A DNA stretch of 64,000 nucleotides from Brachionus plicatilis (lineage: Eukaryota > Rotifera > Eurotatoria > Ploima > Brachionidae), in assembly GCA_010279815.1 (NCBI GenBank), contig QEOQ01000353.1:393751-457750 (forward strand), read 5' to 3'. Under the pieces are notes generated by a model. It worked only from the letters and a program-made list of their open reading frames with translations, did not search any database and was not told the origin of the DNA. Positions 1-11,986 of the stretch are shown one piece after another. How positions within the stretch are numbered: position 1 is the first letter of the stretch; each line of letters begins with the position of its first letter. Position numbers and translations under genes: made by a program.

Positions 1-74
1 ACTTTTAAAAATATTTTTACTTTTCAAAAAAATTGGGGCTCAGTATTTTAGTAGGACCCCTTATTTTCAAGGAA

Positions 75-2360
75 ATATGGCAATGATTTTCAAAAAGAAT
101 TTTATCAGAAAAATATTAGAATTAGTCACCTTCAAGACAATCAAAATACATTGTTATTTGTTCATGTTTTGCATTAACCAAAAGCGATTTATTTCTCTGA
201 ATTTTCTGGAGTTGAAATTCACTTTCAAAATTGAATTTAAAAATTTCAATTCCATTTTCTTTTAACAAAAAAAAACTGAATTTTTTTTAGTTTCAAGTGA
301 AAAAAAATACTTCTAAATATGAGATTTTTTGATATATTTGTTTTGGCTAATTGTAATAAGCATTGATCTTCAAAATTGCCACCAAAAAATATCGTAACAT
401 TATTGATATTTGAACTAGCCATTTAACTGAACTTAATCAAGTTGAAAACGCAATCTGTAATTTTTTAAATAATGAAAATGAAATTTTAATTTTCAATTAT
501 TTTCATTCACAAGAAAAATTTTTAAAAAGCAAAGAAAAATATTCAAATTATTTCAAAATTGCCAATTTTCTCATACTTAATTAAATGTACAATATTTACA
601 ATTGAAAAATGCAAAAATTTCAATCCAATTCATTAATATTAAAGCATGTTTCAAATTTTTTTAATTTAATCATAAACAATTTTTTAATCATAAAACCACT
701 TTATATTTTCTATTGGATTTTTTAATCAAAGCTTTAAAATTTTGTTACTTAAAATAAAATGCGTGGAGTCTGGCCAAAATTTATTTTATTAAATTAAAAG
801 AGCTACCATATAATATGTTAAAGGTACCAAAATTAGGCTTATCATTCGAGGAATCTAAATATAATAAATAAAAAAGTTGAACATCAATCAAATTTTCTAA
901 ATTGAATGTAATACATACCAAAAATTACGTAAGATTACATGAAAATACGTAAATTTTAGTAAAATCGTTCTAAAATACTTACGAGCAAAAAAAATGAAGA
1001 TTTTGGTAAGAAAAATAAAAATTGACTTCTTTTCCAAAATATTTAATTAATTTTATTATGAAAAATTTTTAAAAAATTCAGCATTCCTTGCCATTTCATA
1101 CTTAATTTTACGTAAAATTACACAATTTTTGGTAAAATTTGGTAAAATTTTGTAATGAAAATATAAATCATCGAATAATTTAGAAATAAAAAAAAGTTAA
1201 ATTCAAACGGTATCAAAAATACTTAAAATAAAGCAAAAAGTTTTGCCAATTACTAAATTGTTATAATTAATAGATATTTTTAAATAGCATTAATAAGTAT
1301 TTTATAATTAATAAATAAATTTACGTATTTTAATTTAAGCTTACGTAATTTTTGGTAAAATTACATATTCTTACCGACTAATATTCACGTAAGGTTATTA
1401 AACTTACTAAAAATAATGTAAAATTACGTAATTTAGCCCATTCTGTACCCTTTTAAAAGCACTGTAGTAAAATTTTGTCATTTTTATTAATTCCTCATTA
1501 ATGCCATCATCAAAATTGACCAAGAAATTTCCATTTTAAGTAAAATATTTATTATAACTTTGAGCTTATATATATATTGCTGTCAATTCCTAAAATGACT
1601 TGGCAAATGATAAAATTACAGAGAAAACAAATTGTATATTCAGTCCGAGTGCTTTCTTTTGGGCATACTTAGAGATAACTAAAGTGCTCTATTGTCTGTG
1701 AGATGCTCCTTTCTAAATTTTAAGAAATATACATTTTAATTAATTTCCGATTTTTTATGTTTTGCATTAATCAAAAGAGATTTATTTCTTTGAATTTTAT
1801 CAATGTAAGTTTTTTACTATCCAAATCGAATTTAATAATTTCAATATTATCTTCTTTTTACAAAAAAAAATGGACATTTTTTTTTCAATTTCATGTAAAA
1901 AAATACTTTTGAAAATGACATTATTTGATGTATTTGTTTTGGCTAATTGTTGTAAGCATTGATCTCCAAAATTTCCAGTTTCCTTTTATATCCCGTTTTA
2001 AAAGGATTTTTTTTTACTAAAAAATGGAAAAAAATTTGTCAATTTAAAGAAGAAAAAAAAATTCACGTAAAAAAATTTCAAAAAATGAGATATAAGGAGC
2101 TGTGAAAATTTTTAGAGAAATAGAAAAGTTTGAACTGAAAAATATTTTTCTTAAATTTTTTTAAATTTTGTTACCCAAAAAAACATGTGTAGAATTTTCT
2201 GTATTCTGGTCTCGATTTATTTCAAAAAGCTACCATTTAATTAGGCTTATCATTTGAGGAATTTAAATACGTAATAAAATTAAGTTAAATAGAAATTAAA
2301 TTTTCTAAAATGATCTATGAATGTAATACATGGTAAAATTTTTAATTCATTAATTTTAAT
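75..2360. repeat. Diverged direct duplication, two units
   Basis: Two stretches recur in the same order. About 150-385 matches about 1745-1975 (shared landmarks: gttttgcattaa, then ttgttttggctaattg, then taagcattgatct). About 695-920 matches about 2150-2330 (landmarks: aaaattttgttac, agctaccat, attaggcttatcatt, gaatgtaatacat). The offset is about 1595 in the first part and 1407 in the second, so the units differ by indels. No coding potential is evident in either. The simplest reading is an old tandem duplication of non-coding or transposon-derived DNA. Confidence 0.6.
919..1467. mobile_element. TTACGTAA-rich insertion in the first duplication unit
   Basis: Where the second unit reads directly from gaatgtaatacat into taaaattttt and then ttaattcctcat (about 2320-2370), the first unit is interrupted by about 550 bp rich in TTACGTAA, TTTACGTA and TTGGTAAAATT motifs. 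The right edge reads CACTG followed by TA, like the end of the element at 2509-3900. The left edge is not a clean CAGTG terminus. I infer a degenerate TA-inserting element; the borders are approximate. Confidence 0.4.
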
Positions 2361-2888
2361 TAATTCCTCATCAGATACGAAAATTTTTTTGCATCTTTTT
2401 TGCTTAAATAATAACTTGTCATTTTTTGAGTAAATCAAATCAAATTTTAAATCTAATTGATGTTTTTTTTAGAGGAGAAGAATTATTTAGGAGTTTTTGG
2501 CCGATATACAGTGATGATTTGATACTAGCGTTTTTACCAAATTTTACGTAAATTTACGAAAATTTACGTAAAATTACCATTTCATACTTAATTATACGTA
2601 AAATTGCACATGTAAAAAAATGTTAATTTACGAAAATTTACGAAAAACTTGTAAAAAGGAAAATGCCAAAAAAACGCTGTTTTTAGGCCATTTTTACGTT
2701 TTTTTGGTAGATTTAACAAAATCAAAAAAATTTTACAGATTTTTACGTAAATTTACGTAAAGACCGAACTTTGAAAAGGTAAATTTCATTAAAAATTTGG
2801 AAAAAATTAAAAAAGCTTTTGAGAAGGCGAGAAATTTATTAAAAACGAATCGTTCGGTTTTAAAAGCTAAAAAATTATAGATTAATTC

Positions 2889-3483
2889 GGGTCTAGTGGA
2901 AAATGTGAACAATTGTTCACAAAAAAATGTGACCATGAGTATCAAGTCCAAAATGTGAACATTTTGTTCACATAATCTCTGGTCACATATTTGGTGACCA
3001 AAATAGATAAATAAAAAAATTTTTCGAGTCCAGTTTTTATTTTTTGTGAACATTAATTTTAGAATAAAAGTTTAATTTTAAATGCAAATAAAAAAAAAAT
3101 AAATTCCAATTCCTTTTTTTATTAGTTTTTATGTTTTTTTGCCATATGCAACTTTACACACTTGATGTTTTTCATTAATTCTCCACATAAATCACACGGT
3201 ACAGGGTTTGCATGTTTGCTGAGTGCTGTTTTTACTGCATTCAAAGTTTCTTGAGAAGTAGTAATTTTAGTCATTGATTTTTCACGATAATTTATTGCTT
3301 TTTCTCCTGCGTTTAGATTTAAACTTTTTTTAATTATTTAATTTTTATTTTTTTAATCTAAAATTTGGTGAACATTTTTTTTTATGTGACCAGAGATTAT
3401 GTGAACAAAACGTTCACATTTTGGACTTGATACTCATAGTCACATTTTTTTGTGAACAATTGTTCACATTTTCCACTAGACCC
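2889..3483. mobile_element. Nested TIR element with 8-bp target duplication
   Basis: This lies inside the 2509-3900 element. The left end GGGTCTAGTGGAAAATGTGA and the right end ...CCACTAGACCC are inverted complements. The match runs about 100 bp and includes GTGAACAATTGTTCAC and TGGACTTGATACTCAT. The flanks carry an exact direct duplication ATTAATTC (2881-2888 and 3484-3491). An 8-bp duplication fits hAT- or Merlin-type transposases. The GG terminus is not diagnostic. The interior encodes a short zinc-finger ORF on the minus strand. Confidence 0.8.
3122..3274 (-). CDS. C2H2 zinc-finger ORF inside the nested element
   Basis: This is a 50-residue ORF from an ATG at 3274 to a stop at 3122. The frame stays open further upstream (from about 3330), so the true start or an upstream exon may be missing. 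The C-terminus has CDLC, a 12-residue linker, then HMAKKH, a perfect C-x2-C-x12-H-x4-H zinc finger. It is followed at once by two stop codons. It sits between the inverted repeats of the 2889-3483 element. It may be a remnant of the parent transposase or a captured host exon; the sequence does not decide. Zinc fingers of this kind bind nucleic acid. No intact partner domain is visible. Confidence 0.4.
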   Translation of the reverse strand: MTKITTSQETLNAVKTALSKHANPVPCDLCGELMKNIKCVKLHMAKKHKN

Positions 3484-3900
3484 ATTAATTCATTACTAAA
3501 TTTCAAAAATAAAAATAAAAATTTTTTGAATCAATTTTTTTATTTAAATTACCAAATTAATAAGGAAAGAAAAGCTAATATTCAAAAAAAAATAAAAATT
3601 CTTTCACATATTGTTTTAATGTTAACATTCAAATATTTATTAATTCATATTAGAGATAAAGAAGAGATTGAAAGTTTAATGAATAATAAGGAAATATAAT
3701 GAATAATAGTTTAATAGTCTTATTAAATAATTTGATTGAATTTTTAATTTTTTTACAAATTTTTAATGAAATTTACCTTTTCAAATTCGGTTTTTACGTA
3801 AATTTACGTAAAAATCTGTAAAAAATTCTACAAGTTTTTTCGAAATTTTTTGTTAATTTACGTAAAATTTGGTAAAAACACTAGTATCAAATCATCACTG

Positions 3901-4310
3901 TAGGTAAATAATAAATGGAAAAAAAAGTCAATTGAAAAATTAAATGTAAATCAAGATTTTGTCGAAAAAAAAGGGGATTACATTTTAAAATTTTGCTGTC
4001 AGTTTGAAGAAATTTTTTTTAATTTTTTCTAATTTTTAAATATTTGAGATTTTTGAGGGTGAAAAACTTTAAAAAAATTTTTCAAAAAAAAGCGCGTAAG
4101 ATTCAAAATTTTGTTTCATAGCAACAGATTGATATTTGATAAATGTTGAAAAAAAAAACAAAATTTTAAATTGAGTAAAAATTTATTTAAATTTTAGTCT
4201 TAAATTTGAAATAGTTAGATAAACAAATGAACTAGCGATTCTATTAAAACATGTCAAAATAAAAATGTACATAAAAATCCTACAAACAGAATTGAGTTGA
4301 CAGACGAAGC
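3901..4310. other. AT-rich intergenic, nothing recognised
   Basis: Homopolymer-rich sequence with no convincing coding or structural signal. Confidence 0.5.
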
Positions 4311-4487
4311 TTATTCGGACTCGGTGAGATCCCTCGGTGTAAGTGGCAGTTTTTCGTCTTTGCTGCGAAAACGCAGACAAGGCAAGCATCTTAGGACAAT
4401 TCGTTTGATCAAAAGCTTCATTTCAATAGACGGCGGCTTTTCGGCATGAGCGCTCTTCGCCGTAATCTTCAGGCGTATTGGTTGTGT
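4311..4487 (-). CDS. Small basic hypothetical ORF
   Basis: From an ATG at 4487 this ORF gives 58 residues, Lys/Arg-rich, with a cysteine pair in a basic context (RCLPCLRFRSK) and an acidic C-terminus. Its base composition is clearly less AT-rich than the surroundings, which suggests an exon or an insertion from elsewhere. The opposite strand is also open over this stretch (about 4228-4446), so the strand is uncertain. I do not recognise the product. Cys next to basic residues can be a membrane-anchoring site, but that is inference. It may be one exon of a larger gene or a relic. Confidence 0.25.
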   Translation of the reverse strand, partial: TQPIRLKITAKSAHAEKPPSIEMKLLIKRIVLRCLPCLRFRSKDEKLPLTPRDLTESE

Positions 4488-4573
4488 CATATTCAAACTA
4501 TTTACATCCTATGCCTGGCTCTCATCTATGAATCTAAAAATTCAAATTTTTCAAATTTAAGTCAACTACACAA

Positions 4574-4628
4574 TTTGTCGTCGTCTCAAAAATTTTCACC
4601 TGTACATTTAGAAAATTTTCGAGACGAA
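4574..4628. repeat. Imperfect hairpin
   Basis: CGTCTC followed by an A/T run and ATTTTC is mirrored by GAAAATTTTCGAGACG about 13 nt further on. It lies just upstream of the minus-strand ORF at 4311-4487. Confidence 0.4.
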
Positions 4629-5248
4629 AAAGAATTTTTAATGCTGCCAAAAATAGGCCAAATTAAAATTTTCTCTTCCCACTCATTATCAATTTGTCTA
4701 TTTTGGGAATTTAATTGTGATCGATAATTAGAGAGGAAAAAAAGCTACAAAAGAAAACTCAGCCGACACATGATGTGAGATATTTATTATGTGAGCTGAG
4801 AGTTTATCTTTGAATGAATAAAACACTATTATAATAATTTATTTATTTTTTTTGGTTAAATGCTAACAGGTGATACTGAAATAAATTTTTTTTTTAAAAT
4901 TAACACAAAAATTTTGGATTAATGTGTAGCCCAAAAAGCACTACATGTCAAAAAAGTAACATGTCGACATGTTTTTTGTCTTATTTTTTTTTCTGCTTCA
5001 GAAGTATTTAAAAGCTAATTTTTATCTTAAATGAGCAACTGCAAAATAAATTAACTTAATAGACTGTGAGCATTAGATAATAAATTATTAATTTATTGCT
5101 TGAAAAATAGCTTATTCTGCTCTTTAAAGTATCTCAGCTGGTTTTGATACAGACACTCAATATTCGAACATAATTAACAACAATTTTGAAAAAAGCTTTC
5201 AAATTAAAATATTATTTGAAACATATTTTGATGATTAATTAAATTTTT

Positions 5249-5757
5249 GGGTCTAATTAATTTCATGATCTTTAGATTAAATTTTTTTCTCCGAAAATTT
5301 ATCTTTTAAAATTTTTATATCATATTTTTTATGATAAAGTTTTTAATTGGTAATTTTATAATCAAAAAAAGAAAATATTTTAAAAAAAATTTGATCATTT
5401 TTAATTTAAATTAGATCTCAAAATTTCAAATTTTTTAAAATATACCGCTGATGAGTTTTTTTTGTTAATTAAACCGAGATAATTTAATTAAAAAAAGAAA
5501 TGAATGAATTTAAAAATTTAGTTAGTATTGATAGCCAGACAATTTAGTATGAAATTATTTTTAATAAACTTAGATTTTTTGATTTTGTGATTAAATGTAA
5601 AATTATGATCAAATATTTTTAAAATATTTTCTTTTTGATCATAAAATTTAAAAAAAAATTTTTTTCATAAAAAATTTGATCTAAAGTTCATAAAATTTAC
5701 AAGATTAATTTTTCGAGTAAATTTTGTGAACCAAAGATCATTAAATTGATATAGACC
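5249..5757. mobile_element. Inverted-repeat (MITE-like) element
   Basis: The left arm starting GGGTCTAATTAATTTCATGA at 5249 is matched, inverted, by the right arm ending ATTGATATAGACC at 5757. The arms run about 160 bp with scattered mismatches (both contain GATCTTT and AGAAAATATTTTAA motifs). There is no ORF. The flanks are A/T homopolymers, so a target duplication cannot be called with confidence. The GG(G)TCTA terminus resembles that of the 2889-3483 element. Confidence 0.5.
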
Positions 5758-5764
5758 AAACTTT

Positions 5765-6530
5765 TTTTTTAGATTTAATTAAAAATTGTTTCTTTTTGTT
5801 TTAAATTTTAATCCTAATAAATCAAATATATTGCAAAATGTGTAAATCAATAATAAAAAAAATGTAACTCAAAATACTCATAAAATTTACATATCTATCA
5901 TTTCAAAGATCAATATAACTATTCAAATTTATATCGATTTAAACTAAAAAAACAGTTTTGAATTTAACCTAGACTAATAGGGAGCTTAATGTAGACACTG
6001 GGAATATAAAAAAAATTAAAATTCTATTAGAATTTTTTGAATTTTTTGACCATGTTCCTTTTTTACTTTCTTTTAAATTTTTTTTGTAGTCTATTTTTTT
6101 TGAAAAGCACTCAAGTTGTGCGGTTTTAAAAATATAAAAACCAAGAAGGACTAAAAGTGTAAAGACAATTGTATTTTAAAAATATACACATTGTCTATCC
6201 ATGGATTTAATTCGATTTTTAGACAATTATTAAAATTTGTTTTGAATTAAAAAAAAATTTTTTAAAGTCAAATAAATAAAATTTCAAAAATTATAAAATT
6301 CGATTCTTTTTTTTTATAAAGTTGGATGCTGTCTAATATTAAATTATCAAATTGATTCTAAATCAATTGATTTTTTTTATCTAATTAAAATTGTTTTTTT
6401 TTGTTGTTAATATTTGAATGCTAATGAATCTTATATATTGCTAAATTTGTTAATAAATTATAGAAAAAATGTAACTCAAAATACTCAATGAATTTGCATA
6501 TGAATCAATCTATAGCTCAAAAGGTCTTTC
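5765..6530. repeat. Diverged direct repeat pair, about 160 bp each
   Basis: About 5765-5925 and about 6370-6530 share a colinear order of matches, including tatattgc, aaaatgtaactcaaaatactca and an A/T-rich lead-in. The offset is about 605 bp. Non-coding. Confidence 0.55.
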
Positions 6531-8595
6531 CAAATTAATCAGAGATGGTTAAAGCAATTTTTTTCTGTTCTCTTTTTTAATTAAATGTCAGTTAACTTGT
6601 CAACAAATTTTGAATATTTTGATATTTAATATATATACAAAATTCAGCTAATAATAAATTATTTATCATTTAACGACAATTATTTTATTTTTAAACAAAA
6701 AAAAAACAAATATTTCTAACAAGCGGAAATGTCAAAAATTAATTTAAAAAGTCACTACCAAGATAAATTTCTAATGATTTGATTAAATAAAAAATAGTGG
6801 AAAAAGAACTTATTTTTTGTTGACATTAATAATTTAAAAATTTTAATTATTTATTTATGAATAGTTTTTAATGGAGTCTTAGACTGCTATGAATCGAACT
6901 TGGTCCTCTTTTTAGCCTTTAGTTAAAAAAATTTATTGACTGAAAATTTTCAATTTTAAATACAATATTTTTTCATCATTTCGTTAAAAAACTCTGCTGA
7001 TGTTATTAAAAGTAAATTTAATTGCTTAAAAAATTCTTTTACCTTAAATTGATTTTATTTTAAAGATTTAAGTTATTAAAAAAAATTACGATAGTGACAT
7101 AAATATGCTTAAAAAAGAGGAATTTTTGTTTTTTTTGATATCCGAGTAAAATTTTAAAAAAGATTAAAATGAATAAGCGGTTCTTTATGAAATTATTAAA
7201 AAATACTGAAATAGATAGCTGTCTATTTATTTAGTTAATTTTTAACTTTATTAGTGCAGATTTTTACCAAATCCGTTGTTAAATATTATTTGTAGATTTT
7301 TTAAAAAATAATACTTTGAAAGAAATATTTTACTTATATTTTCTTTTTTTAATTAATTAAGAAATTTACTTGTTAAAACTGTTAAAATCTTATTCAGGAT
7401 CCTAAAAACTAATAAAAAAAAAACGAAAAAAAAATTCATTTTTTAATTTGATAATTAAAAATAAATCATTTGAGTGTAAAAATTAATTTTTTTTATGTAC
7501 TGAATGTTAACAGACGGTAGAAAAATAACAATCCTAATCAACTCAAATTTTTTGACCTATTTTATAGCATAGAAAAAATTTTTTTTGAAGAGATTGTGGC
7601 AGAAGTCGACATCATTTTTGTCGGATATTTTTTAGTAAAAAAAAAAGAATTCTGTATAATTTCAGATAAATAAATGATTTAGCTTGAATTGTCTTTCGAA
7701 ATGAAAAGTTATTTGACAATAGGTACTTTTTTAAGCAATATAAAATCAAAAATGTGTCTTTTTTCATCATTGAAATTAATAAATATTAAGTAATGTAGTT
7801 AAAATTCTTAATTTAATTAACTTTTGAAAAAAAATATGAAAACTATTTTAAACTTACTTAAAGCCTCAATAAAAATTCATATCAATTTCACGATTACAAA
7901 TTAAGCAATTATTAGACAAAATAATTTAAAAGATATATTTGAATTGTTTTTCAAATTCATCCTAGATAAATTTGAATAACAATTATCTAGTTGAAATTAC
8001 TTTTAAAGCTAATATCAATATCTAAATTTTCATTATGCCACTATATTTGATATGATCTGATTCGAAAATAAAACCTTAAATATTTAATTACAAATAAAAT
8101 ATTTGTTTTTAAAAATTTTATTTTTCTATTACAAAAAAAAAAACTTAGTTACATATATTTTTTATTAGACCAATTTTTAAAACTAACTTGCTATTATTGC
8201 TTTATTTGCTAGAGGTAATATTTTAATTTATTAATTTGAATTAATGATAAAAGCGTTAAATTGCTTAGCAGAAAATTTTAAAAAATTTTATTTCAATTTT
8301 TTTCCGAATAACAAACTAAGTAAAAAATTAATTTTGTTATCTAAAAATTTATTTTAATTAATTTTATTTTAAAACAATTAATTTTAAATATGATATTCAT
8401 CAATCGACTTTCTTTATAAATTATCTGAATTTAAGAAGAACAAAACTACCATAAAATTTAGCAACTGCATTCAGTGCTGTCTAGATAACAAATTACTTTA
8501 ATCTGTTTAAATCTATTACGTTTAAAGATAATACTTAGTTTGGGAACTTTCTATTACGCATAAAGAATCTTTTCATATTTTACTTCTTTAAAAAA

Positions 8596-9038
8596 ATGCT
8601 TCTAACAAAGACAAATCTGTGCATTTACTTCCTTTTAATAAGTCTAGTGAGTGCATCGCTTGAGGATCAGCTTGTCTTAAACAAAAAAGTAAAATTAAAA
8701 TAATTCTATTCCTATGTAATTTTTGTACCAAGAAACGAGATATTCTAGATGTTTTGCGGAATAAATTTTTTCCTAAAAATGACGAAGAATTAGCTGAAGG
8801 CGATCTAGGCGAAAACAATGCGACTAATTATTATACCAGCGACTTTGGTACTGGTATATACATAAAATTTAAAGGAGAAACCTTAAATATATGCGAAGGA
8901 AGATACATTGAATTGGCCGCCAATGCTCATTTAAAGATAGCTGATATTTTAATTGCTGCGTGTAGCGGTCACTCTGGATTCAAATGGCTAGTAAACAAAA
9001 TTGGAGATAATTTTTTCAATAAACCAAATAAAGAATAA
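8596..9038 (+). CDS. Small secreted, prohormone-like protein, unrecognised family
   Basis: There are two exons, 8596-8688 and 8733-9038, with a 44-nt GT-AG intron in phase 0, giving 132 residues. Residues 1-20 form a clear signal peptide (hydrophobic core CIYFLLISLVSA, likely cleaved before SLED). A basic cluster KKKR spans the exon junction at residues 30-33, a plausible prohormone-convertase site. The rest is a mostly soluble domain with only two cysteines (NICEG, AACSG). An AATAAA-type signal overlaps the stop region. I do not recognise the family. It could be a neuropeptide precursor or another small secreted factor. Confidence 0.65.
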
Positions 9039-9491
9039 TAAATTTTCTATTTTTTTCTAAATAAATTTTTTTTGAACAACAAAATTTTAATGGCTTTATC
9101 TATCAATGAATTTTTTTAAAGAAACTTTATCAAAAATTTGAAGAGTTGCCAAATCAAATCAACTTGTTTAAATGACAAGGTAGATATTTTGAGATTAGAA
9201 TATTTGTTGAAACAAGGTAAAAGAAAAAAATTTGACAAAAGTTTGTCTAGTTATAAAATTTGAAGAGAGAAGATTAAAAGAATGAAATTCTGTGTTTGTT
9301 TTTTCTTTAATGGGGGATCATTTAACCTATCATGAAAATCTAGTTCTAAATTCATAATTTTTTAATAATTAAAAAAATTAAATATTTAAATATTTTTTTT
9401 AAACTCTTTTATTAAAATTTTCCAAGAATATAACTCTTCTGTTATTTAAAATTTTTTAATAAATAATTTCGATTTAAATTTACATTTTTTT
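9039..9491. other. Intergenic between the secreted gene and the CSN4 3' end
   Basis: Convergent 3' flanks. No feature beyond A/T runs. Confidence 0.5.
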
Positions 9492-10862
9492 TTAGTTTGA
9501 ATTTATTTGAGAAGCGAGAGCTACTCGCGACCATTCTGGCTCACTTTGCTGAATCTTTTCAATAATAAAATTCACTTGAGTGCACAAATTTTGCATCTGC
9601 TTGTTCCAAGTTGGCAAACATTGTGGCACTTTAGGGCAAACATTGAAAAAAAAATAAAATTCAAAAATTATTTAAGTACCTCCAAAGTGAACAATAGAAC
9701 CAATTTGGTCAATGGAGCCATTCATTCTTTCTTCGGAAATCATTTGGGATGCGATTTTCTCGGCCTTCTGTGCCGAGATGCCAAACAAATTGCCCAGCTC
9801 ATCAAACCTTATATTATTGTACAATTTACTGGCTGCTAGAAGGTTGTGCTCAATGACAGCTCGGTCCAGCAGGGTTGATCCATCTTGAGTTGTCGCTTTC
9901 TGATGCGGTTGAAGTATGGACTCGAATTCTTTGACTTGGTCTGGTCTGATTATTCGTTCTAGATACATTTTTTCCAAAATACTGAATGCAGGTAGTTTCT
10001 GGCAGCGCTCATCTTTGAACAAGGTTGCCAGTAAACGAGAGCGTTGCTTACCGGCAGGAGCCAGGACTGTACAATTTAAGGCACTGTTTAGAGCGTGGTT
10101 TTTTTCCGACTCGGTAAGACGACTATTCAGCGATAGCTCGTAATATTTAGAGGCTGCTTCGACAAATTTTCTCTTAAAATCCCAGATCCTGGCCTGTGCT
10201 GCTCGGTACTTAATTTGCAGCGATAGATCCTTGCTGTCTTTTTCCAACGCTGCCGCTCTGCTCAGGTTTATTTCAGCCTGAGCAGAGTCCGCCTCTTGTA
10301 AAAACAGCTCGGCTATTTTGATGTAAGTTTTTAGCTTAAAATCATTCTGGTATTGTCTTTGAATAAAAATTAAAATTAAAAAAAAATATTTTATTTTTTA
10401 CTTTTGGGATGTTTCTAGCGGAATTCCGGACAAAACGCTGGCAGCTTGTTTGCAATCACCCTCTGATTCATAAATTTCGGCAAGTAATTGTCTAAAACTG
10501 GTCACCTGATCCTCGAAAGAGATGCTACGAGGCTGAATTTTTGCCAAAGCATAGTTGGAAATGTGTTTGGACTCCTCGTTGGGCAAATTCGGTAACATGG
10601 TACACAAATCACCAAATATCTGTCTTGAAACTACTAGACCAACATTTTCATTAATTAACAGATCAATCAAGCTTTTTAACTCTTCAAATCTTTCAGTACT
10701 TTGGATCACGATTACTTGGTCTAAAAGACTTTTATATCTTAAATTAAAAATTCATTTTAATAGACCTTAATCAGACAAAATGGAAGGAAATTACTTGTCT
10801 ATCAGTTCTTTGTGAGACAGACCTTTTAAATTTAATAAATTTGGTGCTGCATTTTTAATCAT
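9492..10862 (-). CDS. CSN4: COP9 signalosome complex subunit 4
   Basis: Exons in transcript order: 10862-10795, 10737-10402, 10356-9680, 9628-9492. Introns are 57, 45 and 51 nt, all GT-AG, and the frame closes at 405 residues; animal CSN4 is about the same length. CSN4 is a PCI-domain scaffold subunit of the COP9 signalosome, which removes NEDD8 from cullin-RING ligases. Conserved blocks include [35 protein letters not shown], the PCI core [26 protein letters not shown], and the C-terminal LPTWNKQ tail. The start is fixed by the short first exon. The gene is divergent from PDXK and shares its duplicated 5' region. Confidence 0.95.
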
Positions 10863-11985
10863 TTTTTGTTATCTTCTTTTAAGATAAAAAAAATAAAATT
10901 CGGCTTTAATTTCAATTTTTAATAATTCACATGCTAATGCATTTTGTATTTTTTTGGCAAAAAAAACATAAAAAATGTTTAAAATTTACGACTCATACGA
11001 GTTGGAGCATTTTTCTTGCTATTTGATAAAAAATTAATTTTGGTTATATAAGATTTGGTGCTGCATTTTTAATCATTTTTTGGGTAGATCTTTATTTCGA
11101 CAAAATGTTTTTGGACTTAGTTATTTTTTCGAATTAAATTTTTGATTAAGTTTTTCTATTTTTCAATACTAAGCTAAATATCTAAATTGACAATTTGGTT
11201 AATTTTTCTTAGAATAATTCAATAATTATTTACTTAAGTCTTCCAGATATAAAAAAGATTGAAGTCCAAGTTGGCTGCTTGTTGACTTTCAAAGCTAAGA
11301 ATACAAGTCTAGTTATGATGGCAATAATGGAATATTATGTTTAAGTAGAAGAGAAGCTACTTTTATTTTTACATTTATTTATTTGTTTATCATAAGCTTA
11401 AGTTCCTTCAGATTTAAAAAAAATAAATAAAAAAATCAAGACAAAATAAAACTTAAAAATAAAACAAAACAGAAGTAAAATAAGTTTAAGTATAATAATA
11501 AAAAAAATTAAAATAGACAAATTAAAAAAGTAATGATAGATAAATGATAGCTGATTTTATGAATGAAAAAGTATTTAATTTTCTAAAAAAATTGTGTAAT
11601 TTAATTGAATATAAAAATTAAAAAATATAATTGATTACAATTATAATTGTGTTGACTTTTTTTTTTTATTATTCTAAAATTTTTTTGTCTAAATAATTCT
11701 GTCCAAATAATACATGTTTATTAATTACTTTTTAAATTAACCTGAATGAATTTATACATGTCCAAATTTTATTTGTCGAAAAATAGGATATTCCATTTTT
11801 TGTTATCTTCTTTTAAGATAAAAAAATAAAATTCGGCTTTAATTTCAATTTTTAATAATTCACATGCTAATGCATTTTGTATTTTTTTGGCAAAAAAAAC
11901 ATAAAAAATGTTTAAAATTTACGACTCATACGAGTTGAAGCATTTTTTTTGTTATTTAATAAAAAATTTAATTTAGGTTAGATAA
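10839..11985. promoter_or_regulatory. Duplicated CSN4/PDXK divergent promoter
   Basis: A unit of about 214 bp beginning inside CSN4 exon 1 (ATTTGGTGCTGCATTTTTAA, 10839) and ending ATATAAG at 11052 is repeated in tandem. The second copy starts at 11053, is interrupted at 11083-11794 by an insertion, and resumes from 11803 to GATAAG immediately before the PDXK ATG (11987). The two copies are nearly identical where they overlap, including attcggctttaatttc, cacatgctaatgcatttt and acgactcatacgagttg. They therefore flank both start codons. That this is promoter DNA is inferred from its position between divergent genes. Confidence 0.75.
11083..11794. mobile_element. 712-bp insertion with 8-bp target duplication
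   Basis: It is flanked by exact ATTTTTTG copies (11075-11082 and 11795-11802). The first promoter copy at 10861-10868 shows the same site uninterrupted, so the borders are well supported. The ends are imperfect inverted repeats: the left reads GG..AT.......TCGACAAA..TTTGGAC, and the right end mirrors GG, TCGACAAA and TTTGGAC. It is a non-autonomous DNA element with no transposase. Its middle (about 11375-11520) contains AAGTTCCTTCAGATTTAAA and an A-rich tail resembling the 3' tails of the LINEs at 51.4 and 54.6 kb, so it may itself carry a LINE tail. Confidence 0.75.
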
Positions 11986-11986
11986 G

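Larger units (their letters stand above)
2509..3900. mobile_element. Tc1/mariner-like TIR element (TA target site)
   Basis: The left end, after a TA at 2507-2508, reads CAGTGATGATTTGATACTAG and continues CGTTTTTACCAAATTTTACG. The right end is its inverted complement, ending CATCACTG at 3900 and followed by TA (3901-3902). The terminal inverted repeats are at least 45 bp with few mismatches. A CAGTG terminus with a TA duplication is typical of Tc1/mariner-type transposons and their non-autonomous MITEs. No transposase is present. The subterminal zones are dense in TTTACGTAAA. The element is interrupted by a second element at 2889-3483. Confidence 0.75.
4728..8595. other. Long AT-rich intergenic region with repeat relics
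   Basis: No gene is recognised. It contains the inverted-repeat element at 5249-5757 and a diverged direct duplication (5765-5925 and 6370-6530), both listed separately. The rest is poly-A/T-rich sequence. Confidence 0.5.
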